64,000 nt of DNA from the NCBI GenBank assembly GCA_022448955.1, contig JAKVCU010000002.1, forward strand, positions 1 through 64,000, in the 5' to 3' direction. Below are positions 1-9,390 of this stretch, in pieces. The DNA comes from Saprospiraceae bacterium. GTDB taxonomy: Bacteria > Bacteroidota > Bacteroidia > Chitinophagales > Saprospiraceae. Both the position numbers and the translations under genes were made by a program. Below the pieces are notes generated by a model. It saw only the letters and a program-made list of their open reading frames with translations. It ran no database searches and was not told the origin of the DNA. Position 1 is the first letter of the stretch, and the number at the start of each line of letters is the position of its first letter.

Positions 1-489
1 AGAGGGTCAGTGATGCCCTTCTTTATCCATAAACGTTCAGAAGGAGTACTGCCAATCACTCACGAGGATATGACACGTTTTAACATATCTCTAATAGAGG
101 GCGTAGAACTGGTTTTATTGGCTCTTAAAAATGCTATCGGTGGTGAAATTTTTGTTCCTAAAATTCCATCTTACCGAATCGTAGACGTAGCCACAGCAAT
201 CGGCCCAGAATGCGAACAAAAAATTGTAGGAATCCGACCTGGTGAAAAACTTCATGAAGAAATGATCACTGCTACTGATTCTTTGTATACTATTGAACTA
301 GATGATCACTTTATCATCTGTCCTGCAAACAGCATTTATTTCACAAAAGAAAACTATCTAAAGCATCATAATGGTAAAGAAGTACCTTTAGGATTCCAAT
401 ACAGCTCTGGTGAAAATGATGAATGGTTGACAGTAGAAGAAATTAGAGATCAGATCAAAGAACACGTAGATCCTAATTTTAGCGTTTAA
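1..489 (+). CDS. pseB: UDP-N-acetylglucosamine 4,6-dehydratase (inverting), C-terminal part
   Basis: This is the 3' half of the first enzyme of pseudaminic acid synthesis, which converts UDP-GlcNAc to the 4-keto-6-deoxy-L-altro intermediate. The frame is open from base 1, so the gene starts outside the window; the GTG and ATG codons at 10 and 13 are internal. About 163 residues of a family of roughly 330 are visible. The Rossmann NAD-binding motif and the catalytic residues lie upstream and cannot be checked. The visible part has the extended-SDR C-terminal signature with RPGEKLHEEM near codon 80. It is the first of six pse genes in canonical order, 40 bases before pseC, which makes the assignment strong despite truncation. 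Confidence 0.93.
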   Translation, partial: RGSVMPFFIHKRSEGVLPITHEDMTRFNISLIEGVELVLLALKNAIGGEIFVPKIPSYRIVDVATAIGPECEQKIVGIRPGEKLHEEMITATDSLYTIELDDHFIICPANSIYFTKENYLKHHNGKEVPLGFQYSSGENDEWLTVEEIRDQIKEHVDPNFSV

Positions 490-529
490 ACTTAACAAAC
501 AATCATTTCGCTCTTTCAATAATAAAACC

Positions 530-1681
530 ATGAAAATACCTTACGGCAAACAGCATATTACAGAAGCAGATATTCATGCAGTTACAGAAGTCTTGAAGGC
601 TGATTTTTTAACAACAGGCCCAAAAGTCAAAGAGTTTGAAGAAAAATTTGCCTCCTACATTGGTAGTAAATATGCCGTTGCCGTTGCCAATGGTACAGCA
701 GCCTTACACTTATGTGCAATGGCACTTGAAGTTGACTCAAATAGCAAGGTTATCACTACTCCAATCACCTTTGCAGCTTCCGCAAACTGTGTGAGATATT
801 GTGGCGGAAGTGTGGAATTTTGCGATATCGATCCTGAAACTTTAGTACTCGATATTGAAAAAGTGAGACAAAAACTTGAATCTGCACCAAAAGGTACTTA
901 TTCAGGAATCATTCCAGTGGATTTTACGGGTTACCCTGTAAATCTAGAAGCATTTAGAGCACTAGCAGATGAGTATGGCCTTTGGATTATAGAAGATGCT
1001 TGTCATTCGCCTGGAGGATGGTTTACGGATAGCGCAGGAACACAGCAAAATTGTGGAAATGGAGCATATGCAGATTTAGCCATTTTCTCTTTCCATCCAG
1101 TGAAACATATTGCATGCGGAGAGGGTGGAATGATCACCACGAATGATCCAATACTATATAAAAAACTTCTCCAACTTCGGACACATGGAATGATCTACCA
1201 AGGAGATGATCGATTGATTGAAAATCATGGTAGATGGTATATGGAGTTGCAAGAATTAGGGTACAACTACCGTATTCCTGATATTCTTTGTGCACTTGGA
1301 ATTTCTCAATTAAGCCGTGCAGATGAAGGCCTTGTACGCCGCAGAGCAATTGCGGCAAAGTATGATGCAGTTTTTGCAAGCTCAGCTGTTCATACACACG
1401 TTCCTAAAAGCGATACTGGCCATGCCTATCATCTCTATGTAGTTGAGGTAAACAACAGGAAAGAGCTGTATGATAAACTTAGAGAAGAAGGTATTTATGC
1501 ACAGATTCACTATATCCCATTACACAAGATGCCTTATTACCAACAACACGGAGGCCAAGGCATTAGCCTACCTTACGCAGAACAGTACTACAGTCGGTGT
1601 ATAAGCTTACCTATGTATCCATCTTTGACAGATGAAGAACAGAATTTTGTTATTGAAAAGGTTCTGGCTTTCGCCAAATAA
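530..1681 (+). CDS. pseC: UDP-4-amino-4,6-dideoxy-N-acetyl-beta-L-altrosamine transaminase
   Basis: This is a PLP-dependent aminotransferase of the DegT/DnrJ/EryC1 (AHBA synthase) family. It should put the 4-amino group on the PseB product using glutamate. The 383 residues match the usual family length. The PLP-binding lysine is K192 in HPVKHIACGEGG, and the cofactor aspartate is in IIEDACHSPGG near residue 158. The N-terminal KIPYGKQHI... substrate segment is typical of PseC. It follows pseB and precedes pseF, both pathway partners, in one probable operon. No Shine-Dalgarno sequence is evident before the ATG, as usual in Bacteroidota. Sugar specificity is inferred from the neighbours and similarity to PseC. 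Confidence 0.95.
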   Translation: MKIPYGKQHITEADIHAVTEVLKADFLTTGPKVKEFEEKFASYIGSKYAVAVANGTAALHLCAMALEVDSNSKVITTPITFAASANCVRYCGGSVEFCDIDPETLVLDIEKVRQKLESAPKGTYSGIIPVDFTGYPVNLEAFRALADEYGLWIIEDACHSPGGWFTDSAGTQQNCGNGAYADLAIFSFHPVKHIACGEGGMITTNDPILYKKLLQLRTHGMIYQGDDRLIENHGRWYMELQELGYNYRIPDILCALGISQLSRADEGLVRRRAIAAKYDAVFASSAVHTHVPKSDTGHAYHLYVVEVNNRKELYDKLREEGIYAQIHYIPLHKMPYYQQHGGQGISLPYAEQYYSRCISLPMYPSLTDEEQNFVIEKVLAFAK

Positions 1682-1740
1682 GATGAATATGTTCATTACA
1701 CAGCTATAAATGTCGTTAGCTATGAATAATCGTTATATAA

Positions 1741-2439
1741 ATGAAAAAAGTTGCAATAATTCCTGCAAGAGGAGGAAGTAAACGAATTCCTCGAAAAAAT
1801 ATAAAATCATTTCTCAACAAACCGATCATTGCTTATAGTATTGAAGCCGCAGTTGAATCTGCGCTTTTTGACGAAGTAATGGTGTCTACAGATGATGAAG
1901 AAATCGCATCAATAGCACAAAAATTTGGTGCTCAAGTCCCTTTCATTAGATCTGAAAAAAATGCGGATGATTATGCAACTACTGTTGATGTTCTTATTGA
2001 AGTGCTTAACGCTTACCAAGAGAAAGGAGAAGAATTTGAATACGGATGTTGCTTATATCCCACAGCGCCATTTGTAAATGCCAGCATTCTTCAGGAAGGG
2101 TTCAGCTTACTAAAAGAAAACAATAGAGATTCTGTTTTTCCAGTACTTCCTTTTGGATTCCCAATTCAAAGGGCCATAAAAATAAAAAATGATCGTAGCA
2201 TAGCGCTATTTCAACAAGAACACCTCCATACACGTTCACAAGATTTAGAACGTAGCTATCATGACGCTGGTCAATTTTACTGGTTCAAAATGGAACCTTT
2301 TCTAGAAAAGAAAAAATTATGGACGGACAATACGGAAGTAATTGTCATTGATGAATTAAAAGCTCAGGACATTGATAATCCAGTAGATTGGGCACTGGCT
2401 GAACTAAAGTATAAATTGGCTTTCCATGAAGAAAAATAA
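1741..2439 (+). CDS. pseF: Pseudaminic acid cytidylyltransferase
   Basis: This enzyme activates pseudaminic acid with CTP to CMP-Pse, the donor used by glycosyltransferases. The N-terminus carries the CMP-sugar synthetase signature IPARGGSKRIPRKNIK (residues 6-21), which binds the nucleotide. LYPTAPF near residue 107 and HDAGQFYWF near residue 180 are typical of the PseF branch rather than NeuA. The length of 232 residues is normal. Its last 14 bases overlap the start of pseG, which suggests translational coupling. It sits in the middle of the CMP-Pse operon, although it catalyses the last step. Confidence 0.95.
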   Translation: MKKVAIIPARGGSKRIPRKNIKSFLNKPIIAYSIEAAVESALFDEVMVSTDDEEIASIAQKFGAQVPFIRSEKNADDYATTVDVLIEVLNAYQEKGEEFEYGCCLYPTAPFVNASILQEGFSLLKENNRDSVFPVLPFGFPIQRAIKIKNDRSIALFQQEHLHTRSQDLERSYHDAGQFYWFKMEPFLEKKKLWTDNTEVIVIDELKAQDIDNPVDWALAELKYKLAFHEEK

Positions 2440-3415
2440 AATCTTCTTTCGAGCTGATGGTCATGCTCAAATGGGCTTGGGACATGTCTTTCGATCTTTA
2501 GCATTAGTTCAGATGCTCAAGGACCACTTTGAATGCCATTTCATCATTCGCACCCCTCTCCCTATACTAGAAAAGCAGATCCTTAAAGTCTGTCATTCAA
2601 TGATCAAAATTGATGATCTAAAAAGCCACGAGGAAGAGATCAAGGAAATTTGTACAACGCTCCAATCTGGTGATATCATTGTATTGGATGGTTATCACTT
2701 TAAAACCAATTATCAACAAGCACTTAAGAATAAAGGATTAATCGTACTGTGCATTGATGATATCAAAGCTTACCATTTCGTCGCAGATGGCATCATCAAT
2801 CATGCACCAGGCCTTCTTCCAGAGGTGTACTCAAAAGAAAGTTATACAAAAACATTTTTAGGCCTTGAATATAGTCTATTAAGGCCTCCTTTCTTAGCTG
2901 CTGCTAAAATGGATCGTCAAATTACAAGTCTTAACAATGTATTTGTCTGTTTTGGTGGAGCCGACCATACTAACATTAGCCTAAAATGTCTACAATACCT
3001 TTCATCCATTCCCGAATTAATCAAAGAGGTAAATGTCGTATTGGGAGGGGCCAATAGTTACAAGATAACCATAGAGAAATTTGCAAAAAAGGAAAAAAGA
3101 ATATATATCAATACCCATCAAAACTTGAGTGCCACTCAAATGGTTCACTTGATGCAAGCTAGTGATTTAGCTATTGTTCCAGCAAGTAGTATATTATATG
3201 AAGTGGCATCTGTTGGAATGCCTGTAATCAGTGGCTATTATGTAGATAATCAAGTAAATGAAGGTATAGGAAATTTTAATACATTTAGTAACTATAAAGA
3301 AAAGATCGAAATACTTAGCCCATTAAACTTTAATGATATCATAAAAAGACAGCGACAATACTTAAGAGGAAACTCCAAAAACAACTTCATTAATCTATTC
3401 AATTCACTAAAATGA
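2426..3415 (+). CDS. pseG: UDP-2,4-diacetamido-2,4,6-trideoxy-beta-L-altropyranose hydrolase
   Basis: This is a GT-B fold hydrolase related to MurG. It removes UDP from the UDP-linked diacetamido sugar to give the substrate of PseI. The N-terminal motif FRADGHAQMGLGHVFRSL (from residue 8) contains the glycine-rich loop and the catalytic histidine region of PseG (established for the family). FVCFGGADHTN near residue 173 marks the second Rossmann domain. The length of 329 residues is typical. The gene overlaps pseF by 14 bases and its stop overlaps the pseH start by 4 bases (ATGA), so the three genes are probably translated together. Confidence 0.93.
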   Translation: MKKNKIFFRADGHAQMGLGHVFRSLALVQMLKDHFECHFIIRTPLPILEKQILKVCHSMIKIDDLKSHEEEIKEICTTLQSGDIIVLDGYHFKTNYQQALKNKGLIVLCIDDIKAYHFVADGIINHAPGLLPEVYSKESYTKTFLGLEYSLLRPPFLAAAKMDRQITSLNNVFVCFGGADHTNISLKCLQYLSSIPELIKEVNVVLGGANSYKITIEKFAKKEKRIYINTHQNLSATQMVHLMQASDLAIVPASSILYEVASVGMPVISGYYVDNQVNEGIGNFNTFSNYKEKIEILSPLNFNDIIKRQRQYLRGNSKNNFINLFNSLK

Positions 3416-3876
3416 TTAAAAGTAGAAAAGCTAAAATAGACGATCTAATGCTCTACTTTGAATGGGCTAATGACACATTAGTTAGGGCAAATTCAATTCA
3501 TCAGGCCCCCATCCCCTTGGAAAGCCATAAGAATTGGTTTACGCAAAAAGTTGTTGATAAGGATACTTTTATGTATGTTCTAGAAATAGAAGGAAAGCCA
3601 ATAGGACAGCTTAGAATAGAGCGAAAAGAAGAGCATGCGCTAATCAATTATTCAATGGATAAAAACTTCAGAGGGAAAGGTTTAGGAACGGATATGCTGC
3701 GAATGGGCATCCATGCGTTTCAGAAAGAAACAAGCCCTATTATTTTAATAGGCAAAGTCCAAGTTTCTAATTTAGCTTCTGCAAAAATATTTCAGAAACT
3801 AGGATTTGATCAGAAAGAATTAGAATCCATTAAGGGGGAAGAATACTTTGTTTTTCACACCAATAAGTCCTTTTAG
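3412..3876 (+). CDS. pseH: GNAT N-acetyltransferase, UDP-amino-sugar acetylation step
   Basis: This is a 154-residue GNAT-family acetyltransferase. By operon position it should acetylate the 4-amino group of the PseC product with acetyl-CoA. The acetyl-CoA loop is visible as RGKGLGTDML near residue 88, and the C-terminal NLASAKIFQKLGF (near 125) is the usual GNAT motif B region. It starts inside the pseG stop codon and ends one base before the best pseI start. PseH proteins vary in sequence, so the specific role rests mainly on its place between pseG and pseI. Confidence 0.88.
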   Translation: MIKSRKAKIDDLMLYFEWANDTLVRANSIHQAPIPLESHKNWFTQKVVDKDTFMYVLEIEGKPIGQLRIERKEEHALINYSMDKNFRGKGLGTDMLRMGIHAFQKETSPIILIGKVQVSNLASAKIFQKLGFDQKELESIKGEEYFVFHTNKSF

Positions 3877-3877
3877 A

Positions 3878-4936
3878 ATGAAAGAAATAAAAGTAGGTAA
3901 CAAATTTATTGGTACAAATCATAAACCATTCATTATTGCTGAAATGTCTGGCAATCATAATGGAGATATTCAGCGGGCTTTAGCTCTCGTTAAAGCAGCC
4001 GCCGATGCTGGCGCAGATGCATTAAAACTCCAAACTTACACTGCTGACACTATTACGCTTAATCATCGAGGCGGACTATTTGATATCAATGACCCTAATT
4101 CTCTTTGGAGCGGAAAAAATCTTTACGAATTATATCAAGAAGCACATACCCCTTGGGAATGGCATAAAGAAATTTTTGACTATGCTAATTCTTTAGGTAT
4201 GTTAGCCTTCTCCTCTCCTTTTGATGAAACAGCTGTTGATTTTCTCGAAAACCTAAATGTTCCTGCTTATAAAATTGCATCTTTTGAAAGTAATCACTTT
4301 CCGTTGCTCAAAAAGGTAGCTCAAACAGGTAAACCTATTTTCATCTCTTCTGGGACAAGCAAACTAAATGAGTTATACGAGTCCATCAGCTATCTTAAAG
4401 AGAATGGTGCAAAAGAGATTATCATTTTTAAATGTACCTCTACTTATCCAGCTACGCCTGAAAACACCAATCTAAGAACAATTCCAGTCTTCCAATCTAT
4501 TTTCGAAGATTGCATTATTGGTCTATCAGACCATACGATGGGTATAGGAGCTGCAGTTGGCGCCGTAGCCTTAGGGGCTAGAGTAATAGAAAAACACTTT
4601 ACGCTAAGAAAAGCAGATGGAGGTGTAGACAGTGCTTTTTCATTAGAACCAAAAGAACTAAAAGCACTTGTTGTTGAAACAGAAAGAGCCTTTTTAGCAC
4701 TCGGAAATGTTCAGCTAGAAACTCAAAAAGCAGAAGAAAGAAGTAGACAATTTAAAAGAAGTATCTATATATCAAAAGATATTAAGGAAGGAGAAAAATT
4801 TACGTTTGAGAATGTAAAAGTCATTCGTCCAGGAAATGGCTTAGCGCCAAAATTCTTTGAAGAAATTCTAGGTAAAACAGCATCTAGTACATTGCAAAAA
4901 GGAAGTCCACTCCTTCTCAAAGATATTAAATGGTAG
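3878..4936 (+). CDS. pseI: Pseudaminic acid synthase
   Basis: This enzyme condenses the trideoxy-diacetamido sugar with phosphoenolpyruvate to make pseudaminic acid. The NeuB-type TIM barrel covers about residues 1-280, with IAEMSGNHNGD near residue 20, ALKLQTYTADT near 50 and GLSDHTMG near 220. The SAF/antifreeze-like domain (FKRSIYISKDIKEGE onward, then VIRPGNGLAPKF) fills the last 65 residues and caps the active site in this family. The frame extends 30 bases further upstream to a TTG inside pseH, but the ATG at 3878, directly after the pseH stop, gives the normal N-terminus MKEIKVG and 352 residues. It is the last pse gene. Confidence 0.94.
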   Translation: MKEIKVGNKFIGTNHKPFIIAEMSGNHNGDIQRALALVKAAADAGADALKLQTYTADTITLNHRGGLFDINDPNSLWSGKNLYELYQEAHTPWEWHKEIFDYANSLGMLAFSSPFDETAVDFLENLNVPAYKIASFESNHFPLLKKVAQTGKPIFISSGTSKLNELYESISYLKENGAKEIIIFKCTSTYPATPENTNLRTIPVFQSIFEDCIIGLSDHTMGIGAAVGAVALGARVIEKHFTLRKADGGVDSAFSLEPKELKALVVETERAFLALGNVQLETQKAEERSRQFKRSIYISKDIKEGEKFTFENVKVIRPGNGLAPKFFEEILGKTASSTLQKGSPLLLKDIKW

Positions 4937-4975
4937 TCTGCTGTTTAGCTATTTATTAGATTAATTATTTGATCC

Positions 4976-6562
4976 ATGACACGTATATTTTGTCCAACAA
5001 TTTATCAAAGATTCCAGTTAGATGTAATTGAAGAATTACAACATCAACATGGTGTCAAAGTCGTGGGGTCTACCATTTTCCCTTTAAAAGATTTTAAAAC
5101 AAAAACGCCATTAAGTCGACAAGATATTGACACCATATTTAAAGAAGCTTTTGTCCTACCAATTGAATCTGTTTATTATCCAAGTCAAATTGAAAAGCTA
5201 GAAACCTCCTTCATACCTTCACAAAAGCACTTAATTGACTTAAAGCACTTAGAATCCTTATTCTACAGAATCACGGATCGAGCAAATATCTTTCCGATTC
5301 CTATCGCACAAAGACGGAGGATATTTCTGAAACTTGTGAGTTTTTGGATGGATAAACTACAGGAAATAAAGCCAGATTATATGCTTTATTTCGACTCTCC
5401 ACATTCTTTTAATAATATTATTCTTGGTGAGATTGCTAATTATTTAGGTGTTCCTGCTGTTCGACTTGAGCATACCTCAATGCAGGATTATTCATTAGTT
5501 CTAAAAAATTGGGATTTCCCTAAAATTCCTAATGATTATTTAGAAAATAGTTCAGCACAAGATATTTTCGAGAAATTACCGGAAGATTTGCAGATTCTTA
5601 CAGACAAAGAATCAGGTAAAGATTCTCTAGTGTTAAAAATGGTAAAAGAAAGAGACGCTACCCTGAACGTTTCCAAAAGTAAAGGCGCTAATCTGAAACT
5701 ATTTCAACGTTTTTTAATAAAGGCATCTGCCAATTGGGCAAAAAGTCTTCTTGCTAGTATTGGCCTTTATAAACAGAGAGTGATCCTCGAGGATATTATT
5801 TTGAATGACTCTCAATCAGAAGCATTATACAGGAGGAAGGTAAATATCCCACTATTCCGCCAAATTAAACTCAATCAATATTATAATAAAATTTCAGAAA
5901 GCGAAGCAGATTTAAATGTTCCGTATGTCTTTTTTGGTATGCATATGCAGCCTGAAAAAACGACCCTCCCATTAGGAGAAGAATACGACAACCAATTATT
6001 AGCTATAGAGACTATTGCAACTGCATTACCTGAAGGTTGGCAACTTTATGTAAAAGAACATCCGGGCCAGTTTAACAACCATCGCCCTATTAATAGCCAC
6101 TTTCGGTCGAAATACTTCTATGATAGACTTGTTAAAAATAATAGAGTACGGCTTCTGTCATTAGATCTAGATGCTGATTTGCTTATGAAAAACGCTAAAT
6201 TCACAGCAACGATCACCGGAACAATAGGTTGGGAGAGTTTGCTTTTTGGAATTCCATGCCTATTCTTTGGAAAAGCGTTCTACAGAGGTTGTTCTGCTGC
6301 TTATAAAATTTCTAGTGTAGAAAGTTGCAAAGCAGCAATTGAATCAGGTATGAAAATGAATAAAGAAGACATCAAAAAGGAATGTTTCCGATTTATTCAT
6401 TATTACTTGGCAAATAATCATCTAATAAAAGCTGTAAACTGGGAATACAAATTTGATTATACTTCCACTCCAAGAGCAGAACAAATCAGCCTTTTGGCAA
6501 AGAGTCTTGCTAATAAAATGCAAATGAATAACACACATGAGAATTCTTGTCTTTACCACTAA
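4976..6562 (+). CDS. Capsule-polysaccharide-synthesis-like transferase
   Basis: This 528-residue protein has no signal peptide. The N-terminus (TRIFCPTIYQRFQLDVIEEL) looks like the first strand and helix of a GT-B fold. The C-terminal half has ITGTIGWESLLFGIPCLFFG near residue 415, the pattern seen in KpsC/KpsS and CDP-glycerol-transferase-like capsule proteins, where it helps bind the nucleotide sugar. VKEHPGQF near residue 360 fits the same family. It directly follows the CMP-Pse genes, so transfer of pseudaminic acid (a nonulosonate, like the KpsC/S substrate Kdo) is a reasonable inference, not shown. The last 26 bases overlap the next gene. Confidence 0.72.
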   Translation: MTRIFCPTIYQRFQLDVIEELQHQHGVKVVGSTIFPLKDFKTKTPLSRQDIDTIFKEAFVLPIESVYYPSQIEKLETSFIPSQKHLIDLKHLESLFYRITDRANIFPIPIAQRRRIFLKLVSFWMDKLQEIKPDYMLYFDSPHSFNNIILGEIANYLGVPAVRLEHTSMQDYSLVLKNWDFPKIPNDYLENSSAQDIFEKLPEDLQILTDKESGKDSLVLKMVKERDATLNVSKSKGANLKLFQRFLIKASANWAKSLLASIGLYKQRVILEDIILNDSQSEALYRRKVNIPLFRQIKLNQYYNKISESEADLNVPYVFFGMHMQPEKTTLPLGEEYDNQLLAIETIATALPEGWQLYVKEHPGQFNNHRPINSHFRSKYFYDRLVKNNRVRLLSLDLDADLLMKNAKFTATITGTIGWESLLFGIPCLFFGKAFYRGCSAAYKISSVESCKAAIESGMKMNKEDIKKECFRFIHYYLANNHLIKAVNWEYKFDYTSTPRAEQISLLAKSLANKMQMNNTHENSCLYH

Positions 6563-8027
6563 TGCATTATCTCCCTTCCATTATGGTACAGAGGTAGAAA
6601 TAATGGAAAAATATATCGAAGAGGGGCATGAACTTCATGTTGTAAAATGTAATAGCATCTTACAATCTTGCTTTTTTAACCCTTGCCACAACCTCCTAGC
6701 CTGTGCCATTTGTGATGGCCGTACCAAATACTTTACCGAGCAAATTGGAGTACATCAAGTATACCCACTTCAGCATTTTGAAGAAGTTGATCAAATGCAA
6801 ATACCTACACTTCAAACTTTAGAGGAGTTAAAAAACTATAGTTTTCATGACTTGCCTATTGGTAGAGGTGTCGCTTCTTCTGTTATTTCGCTAGAGCGTG
6901 ATTATAACCTATTTGCCGAAAGGCGAAGAACCGACTTGGTAAAATGGCAAATTCGCATGGCAGCAAATGTGGTATTAAATATGGAAAAGCTGTTTGACAC
7001 AATAAAGCCAGATAAGGTTCTACTATTTAATGGTCGTCATTCGGAAGGATTTGCGGTAGTCTCGCTTTGTAAAGCTCGCCAAATCTCATTTGAAACCCAC
7101 GAACGCGGTAGTAGCTACGAGAAGTATGAGATTTATGAAAACACCCTACCTCAAAACCTAGATTATCGTCAAGAGAAAATGTTTGAAATGTGGGACGAGA
7201 ACGATGAGCAAAAACTAGCTGTTGCGACTGGCTGGTTTGAAAAGAAACGGAAAGGTACAAATACGGATGACCGTAATTACCTTACCAAAATGAAGCATGG
7301 CCAACTTCCTAATGGCTTCGATCCGAACAAGCGAAATATTGTGCTTTTTAATTCTTCAGAGGATGAAATGAAAACTATTATGCAATGGGAAACACCATTA
7401 TATGAGCACCAAAATGAAGCTATTGTGCAATTGTTAGAGCACTTTAGTGATCAACCAGGCTTTCATTTCTACTTAAGGATGCATCCCAATTTGGAGACCG
7501 TCAATAACCAGCAAACACAAGAAATTTATACTTGGGACTACCCCAACCTTAGTCTTATAAGACCTGCTGAAAAAATACATACTTACTCCCTGATGGATGC
7601 TTGCGAAAAGACCATTACTTTTGGCTCTACCATTGGAGTAGAGGCAACCTACTGGGGGAAACCATCGATTTTGCTTGGCAAGTCTTATTATGACCAGATG
7701 GATGGTATATACAAGCCTACTTCTTTTGAAGAATTATTTCAACTGATTCATACTAGTAAGCTTTCGCCAAAACGAAAAGAAGATGTACTCGCTTATGGCT
7801 ACTTTTGGAGTGCATTTGGCAACGATTTCGACCATTTAACTTATCAAGATAAACATCATACCTATTATAAGGGCAAGCGAATAAAGAGAGTTTATACAAG
7901 TACTTTAACTAGCTTTTTTAATTTTTTACCTAAACTAGGACTTTGGCGAAAGCTGAATAAAGTTATTTTCGGACGCCCATTAGGATGGCGTGATCTATTC
8001 ATTCTGAAATCTCATACTGTTGAATAA
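6537..8027 (+). CDS. Surface-carbohydrate biosynthesis protein, GT-B-like, with Cys cluster
   Basis: This 496-residue cytoplasmic protein begins MRILVFTTNALSPFHYGTE, a glycosyltransferase-type first strand. The C-terminal half has RMHPNL near residue 320 and TFGSTIGVEATYWGKPSILLG near residue 360, matching the capsule-synthesis/CDP-glycerol transferase type of acceptor or nucleotide-binding region seen in the preceding gene. An N-terminal cysteine group (C45, C50, C56, C59) with an NP-C-H spacing is also present; similar groups occur in related surface-carbohydrate proteins and could bind metal or form disulfides. It overlaps the previous gene by 26 bases and the next by 8, so the three are translationally linked. 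The exact sugar and linkage are unknown. Confidence 0.68.
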   Translation: MRILVFTTNALSPFHYGTEVEIMEKYIEEGHELHVVKCNSILQSCFFNPCHNLLACAICDGRTKYFTEQIGVHQVYPLQHFEEVDQMQIPTLQTLEELKNYSFHDLPIGRGVASSVISLERDYNLFAERRRTDLVKWQIRMAANVVLNMEKLFDTIKPDKVLLFNGRHSEGFAVVSLCKARQISFETHERGSSYEKYEIYENTLPQNLDYRQEKMFEMWDENDEQKLAVATGWFEKKRKGTNTDDRNYLTKMKHGQLPNGFDPNKRNIVLFNSSEDEMKTIMQWETPLYEHQNEAIVQLLEHFSDQPGFHFYLRMHPNLETVNNQQTQEIYTWDYPNLSLIRPAEKIHTYSLMDACEKTITFGSTIGVEATYWGKPSILLGKSYYDQMDGIYKPTSFEELFQLIHTSKLSPKRKEDVLAYGYFWSAFGNDFDHLTYQDKHHTYYKGKRIKRVYTSTLTSFFNFLPKLGLWRKLNKVIFGRPLGWRDLFILKSHTVE

Positions 8028-9336
8028 GCAAAAAACAAAAAAGGTTCTTTTAATCAGTTATTATTGGCCACCTTGTGGGGGCATAGGAGTATTGCGATGC
8101 TTAAAAATTGCAAAATACTTGCGCGATTTTGGTTGGGAACCTGTCGTATACACAGCGGAAGATGCTCACTATCCTTCCCTTGACCCAAGTAATGAAAAAG
8201 ATATTCCAGAAGGAATAACCATCCTAAAAGGAAAAATTTGGGAACCTTATCACTTATACAAATTTATTACAGGGCAGAAAAAAGATGCCAATGTCAATAA
8301 TGTCTTTTATGTAAAGGATCAAAAACTCAACTTTTTCCATCAACTTTCCGTATGGGTTCGTTCTAACTTTTTTATTCCTGATGCTAGAGCTTTATGGATT
8401 AAACCATCTGTAAAACTTCTAGTAGCATACTTAAAAGAACATCCAGTTGATGCTATTTTCTCGGATGGCCCACCGCACTCTAATACGCGCATCGCTACTT
8501 TGGTGAAAAGAGCTACTGGTATTCCATGGTTAGCTGATTTTCAAGATCCTTGGACACAGGTGGATTATTACCAATTGCTCAACTTAACTAAATGGGGCAA
8601 TCAAAAACATCACCGATTAGAACAGGAGGCCTTCCAAACAGCTGACAAAACCACCATTGTAAGCCCAACTTGGAAAAAAGACTTAGAAGCCATAGGCGCA
8701 AAAAATGTGAGTGTCATTCCATGGGGGTATGATCCAGAAGATTTTGACGATTTAAAGGCAGAGGTATCAACGCAGTTCCAATTTACCCACTTAGGTATTA
8801 TGGGTTATGACCGTAACCCCAGTGTATTCTTTGAAACCTGTTCCGAAATCGCAGCAGAAGAAAAAGATTTTGCGAAAGCATTACAAATACAACTCGTAGG
8901 ACAAGTAGACTACTCCGTACAAGAAAGTTATACCCAACATGGACTGAAAGATAATGCCGTGCTCACAGGGCAAGTCAATAGAGATCAAGCCCTACAACTA
9001 GCGGCCAACTCCCCTATCCTCTTGTTATTACTCAATCAGCAAGACAATGCCAAAGGTCGAATCCCTGGGAAATTATTCGAATATTTAGCTACCCGACGTA
9101 CCATTTTGGTGTTAGGTCCAACAGATAGTGATGTCGCAGCCATTGTGCGATCTACTCAAAGTGGATACTGCTGTGCATACGATGATCAGGAAGGAATTAA
9201 AAAGGTATTGTTAACGCTTTACGAACAATACAAAAGTGGAGCGCTCCAAGAGCCACGAAGTGGAGATATTGAGCGATATTCCATTCGCCATTTGACTGGA
9301 AAAATCGCTGGATTTTTAGATACGATCACTCCATAA
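8020..9336 (+). CDS. Glycosyltransferase family 4-like protein
   Basis: This 438-residue GT-B glycosyltransferase probably adds a sugar during glycan or capsule assembly in the cytoplasm. SYYWPPCGGIGVLRCLKIAK (residues 13-32) is the N-terminal glycine-rich loop, DFQDPWTQ near residue 180 is typical of this branch, and the C-terminal GKLFEYLATRRTIL near residue 350 holds the conserved glutamate of the E-x7-E nucleotide-sugar site. The only credible start is a TTG at 8020, overlapping the previous stop by 8 bases; there is no nearby ATG or GTG before the conserved N-terminal strand. It ends the glycan operon, 12 bases before a strong hairpin terminator. Confidence 0.82.
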   Translation: MNKQKTKKVLLISYYWPPCGGIGVLRCLKIAKYLRDFGWEPVVYTAEDAHYPSLDPSNEKDIPEGITILKGKIWEPYHLYKFITGQKKDANVNNVFYVKDQKLNFFHQLSVWVRSNFFIPDARALWIKPSVKLLVAYLKEHPVDAIFSDGPPHSNTRIATLVKRATGIPWLADFQDPWTQVDYYQLLNLTKWGNQKHHRLEQEAFQTADKTTIVSPTWKKDLEAIGAKNVSVIPWGYDPEDFDDLKAEVSTQFQFTHLGIMGYDRNPSVFFETCSEIAAEEKDFAKALQIQLVGQVDYSVQESYTQHGLKDNAVLTGQVNRDQALQLAANSPILLLLLNQQDNAKGRIPGKLFEYLATRRTILVLGPTDSDVAAIVRSTQSGYCCAYDDQEGIKKVLLTLYEQYKSGALQEPRSGDIERYSIRHLTGKIAGFLDTITP

Positions 9337-9348
9337 TAATCTATTAGT

Positions 9349-9381
9349 CCGTTGTGTTAAGCTTGAAACTTAACACAACGG
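9349..9381. terminator. Bidirectional hairpin terminator between glycan operon and yfhO-like gene
   Basis: A perfect 13-base inverted repeat (9349-9361 and 9369-9381) with a 7-base loop lies between two convergent genes. It is placed to stop transcription from both sides. There is no long T-run, but the stem is strong for this AT-rich DNA. Confidence 0.75.
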
Positions 9382-9390
9382 CACTTAACC

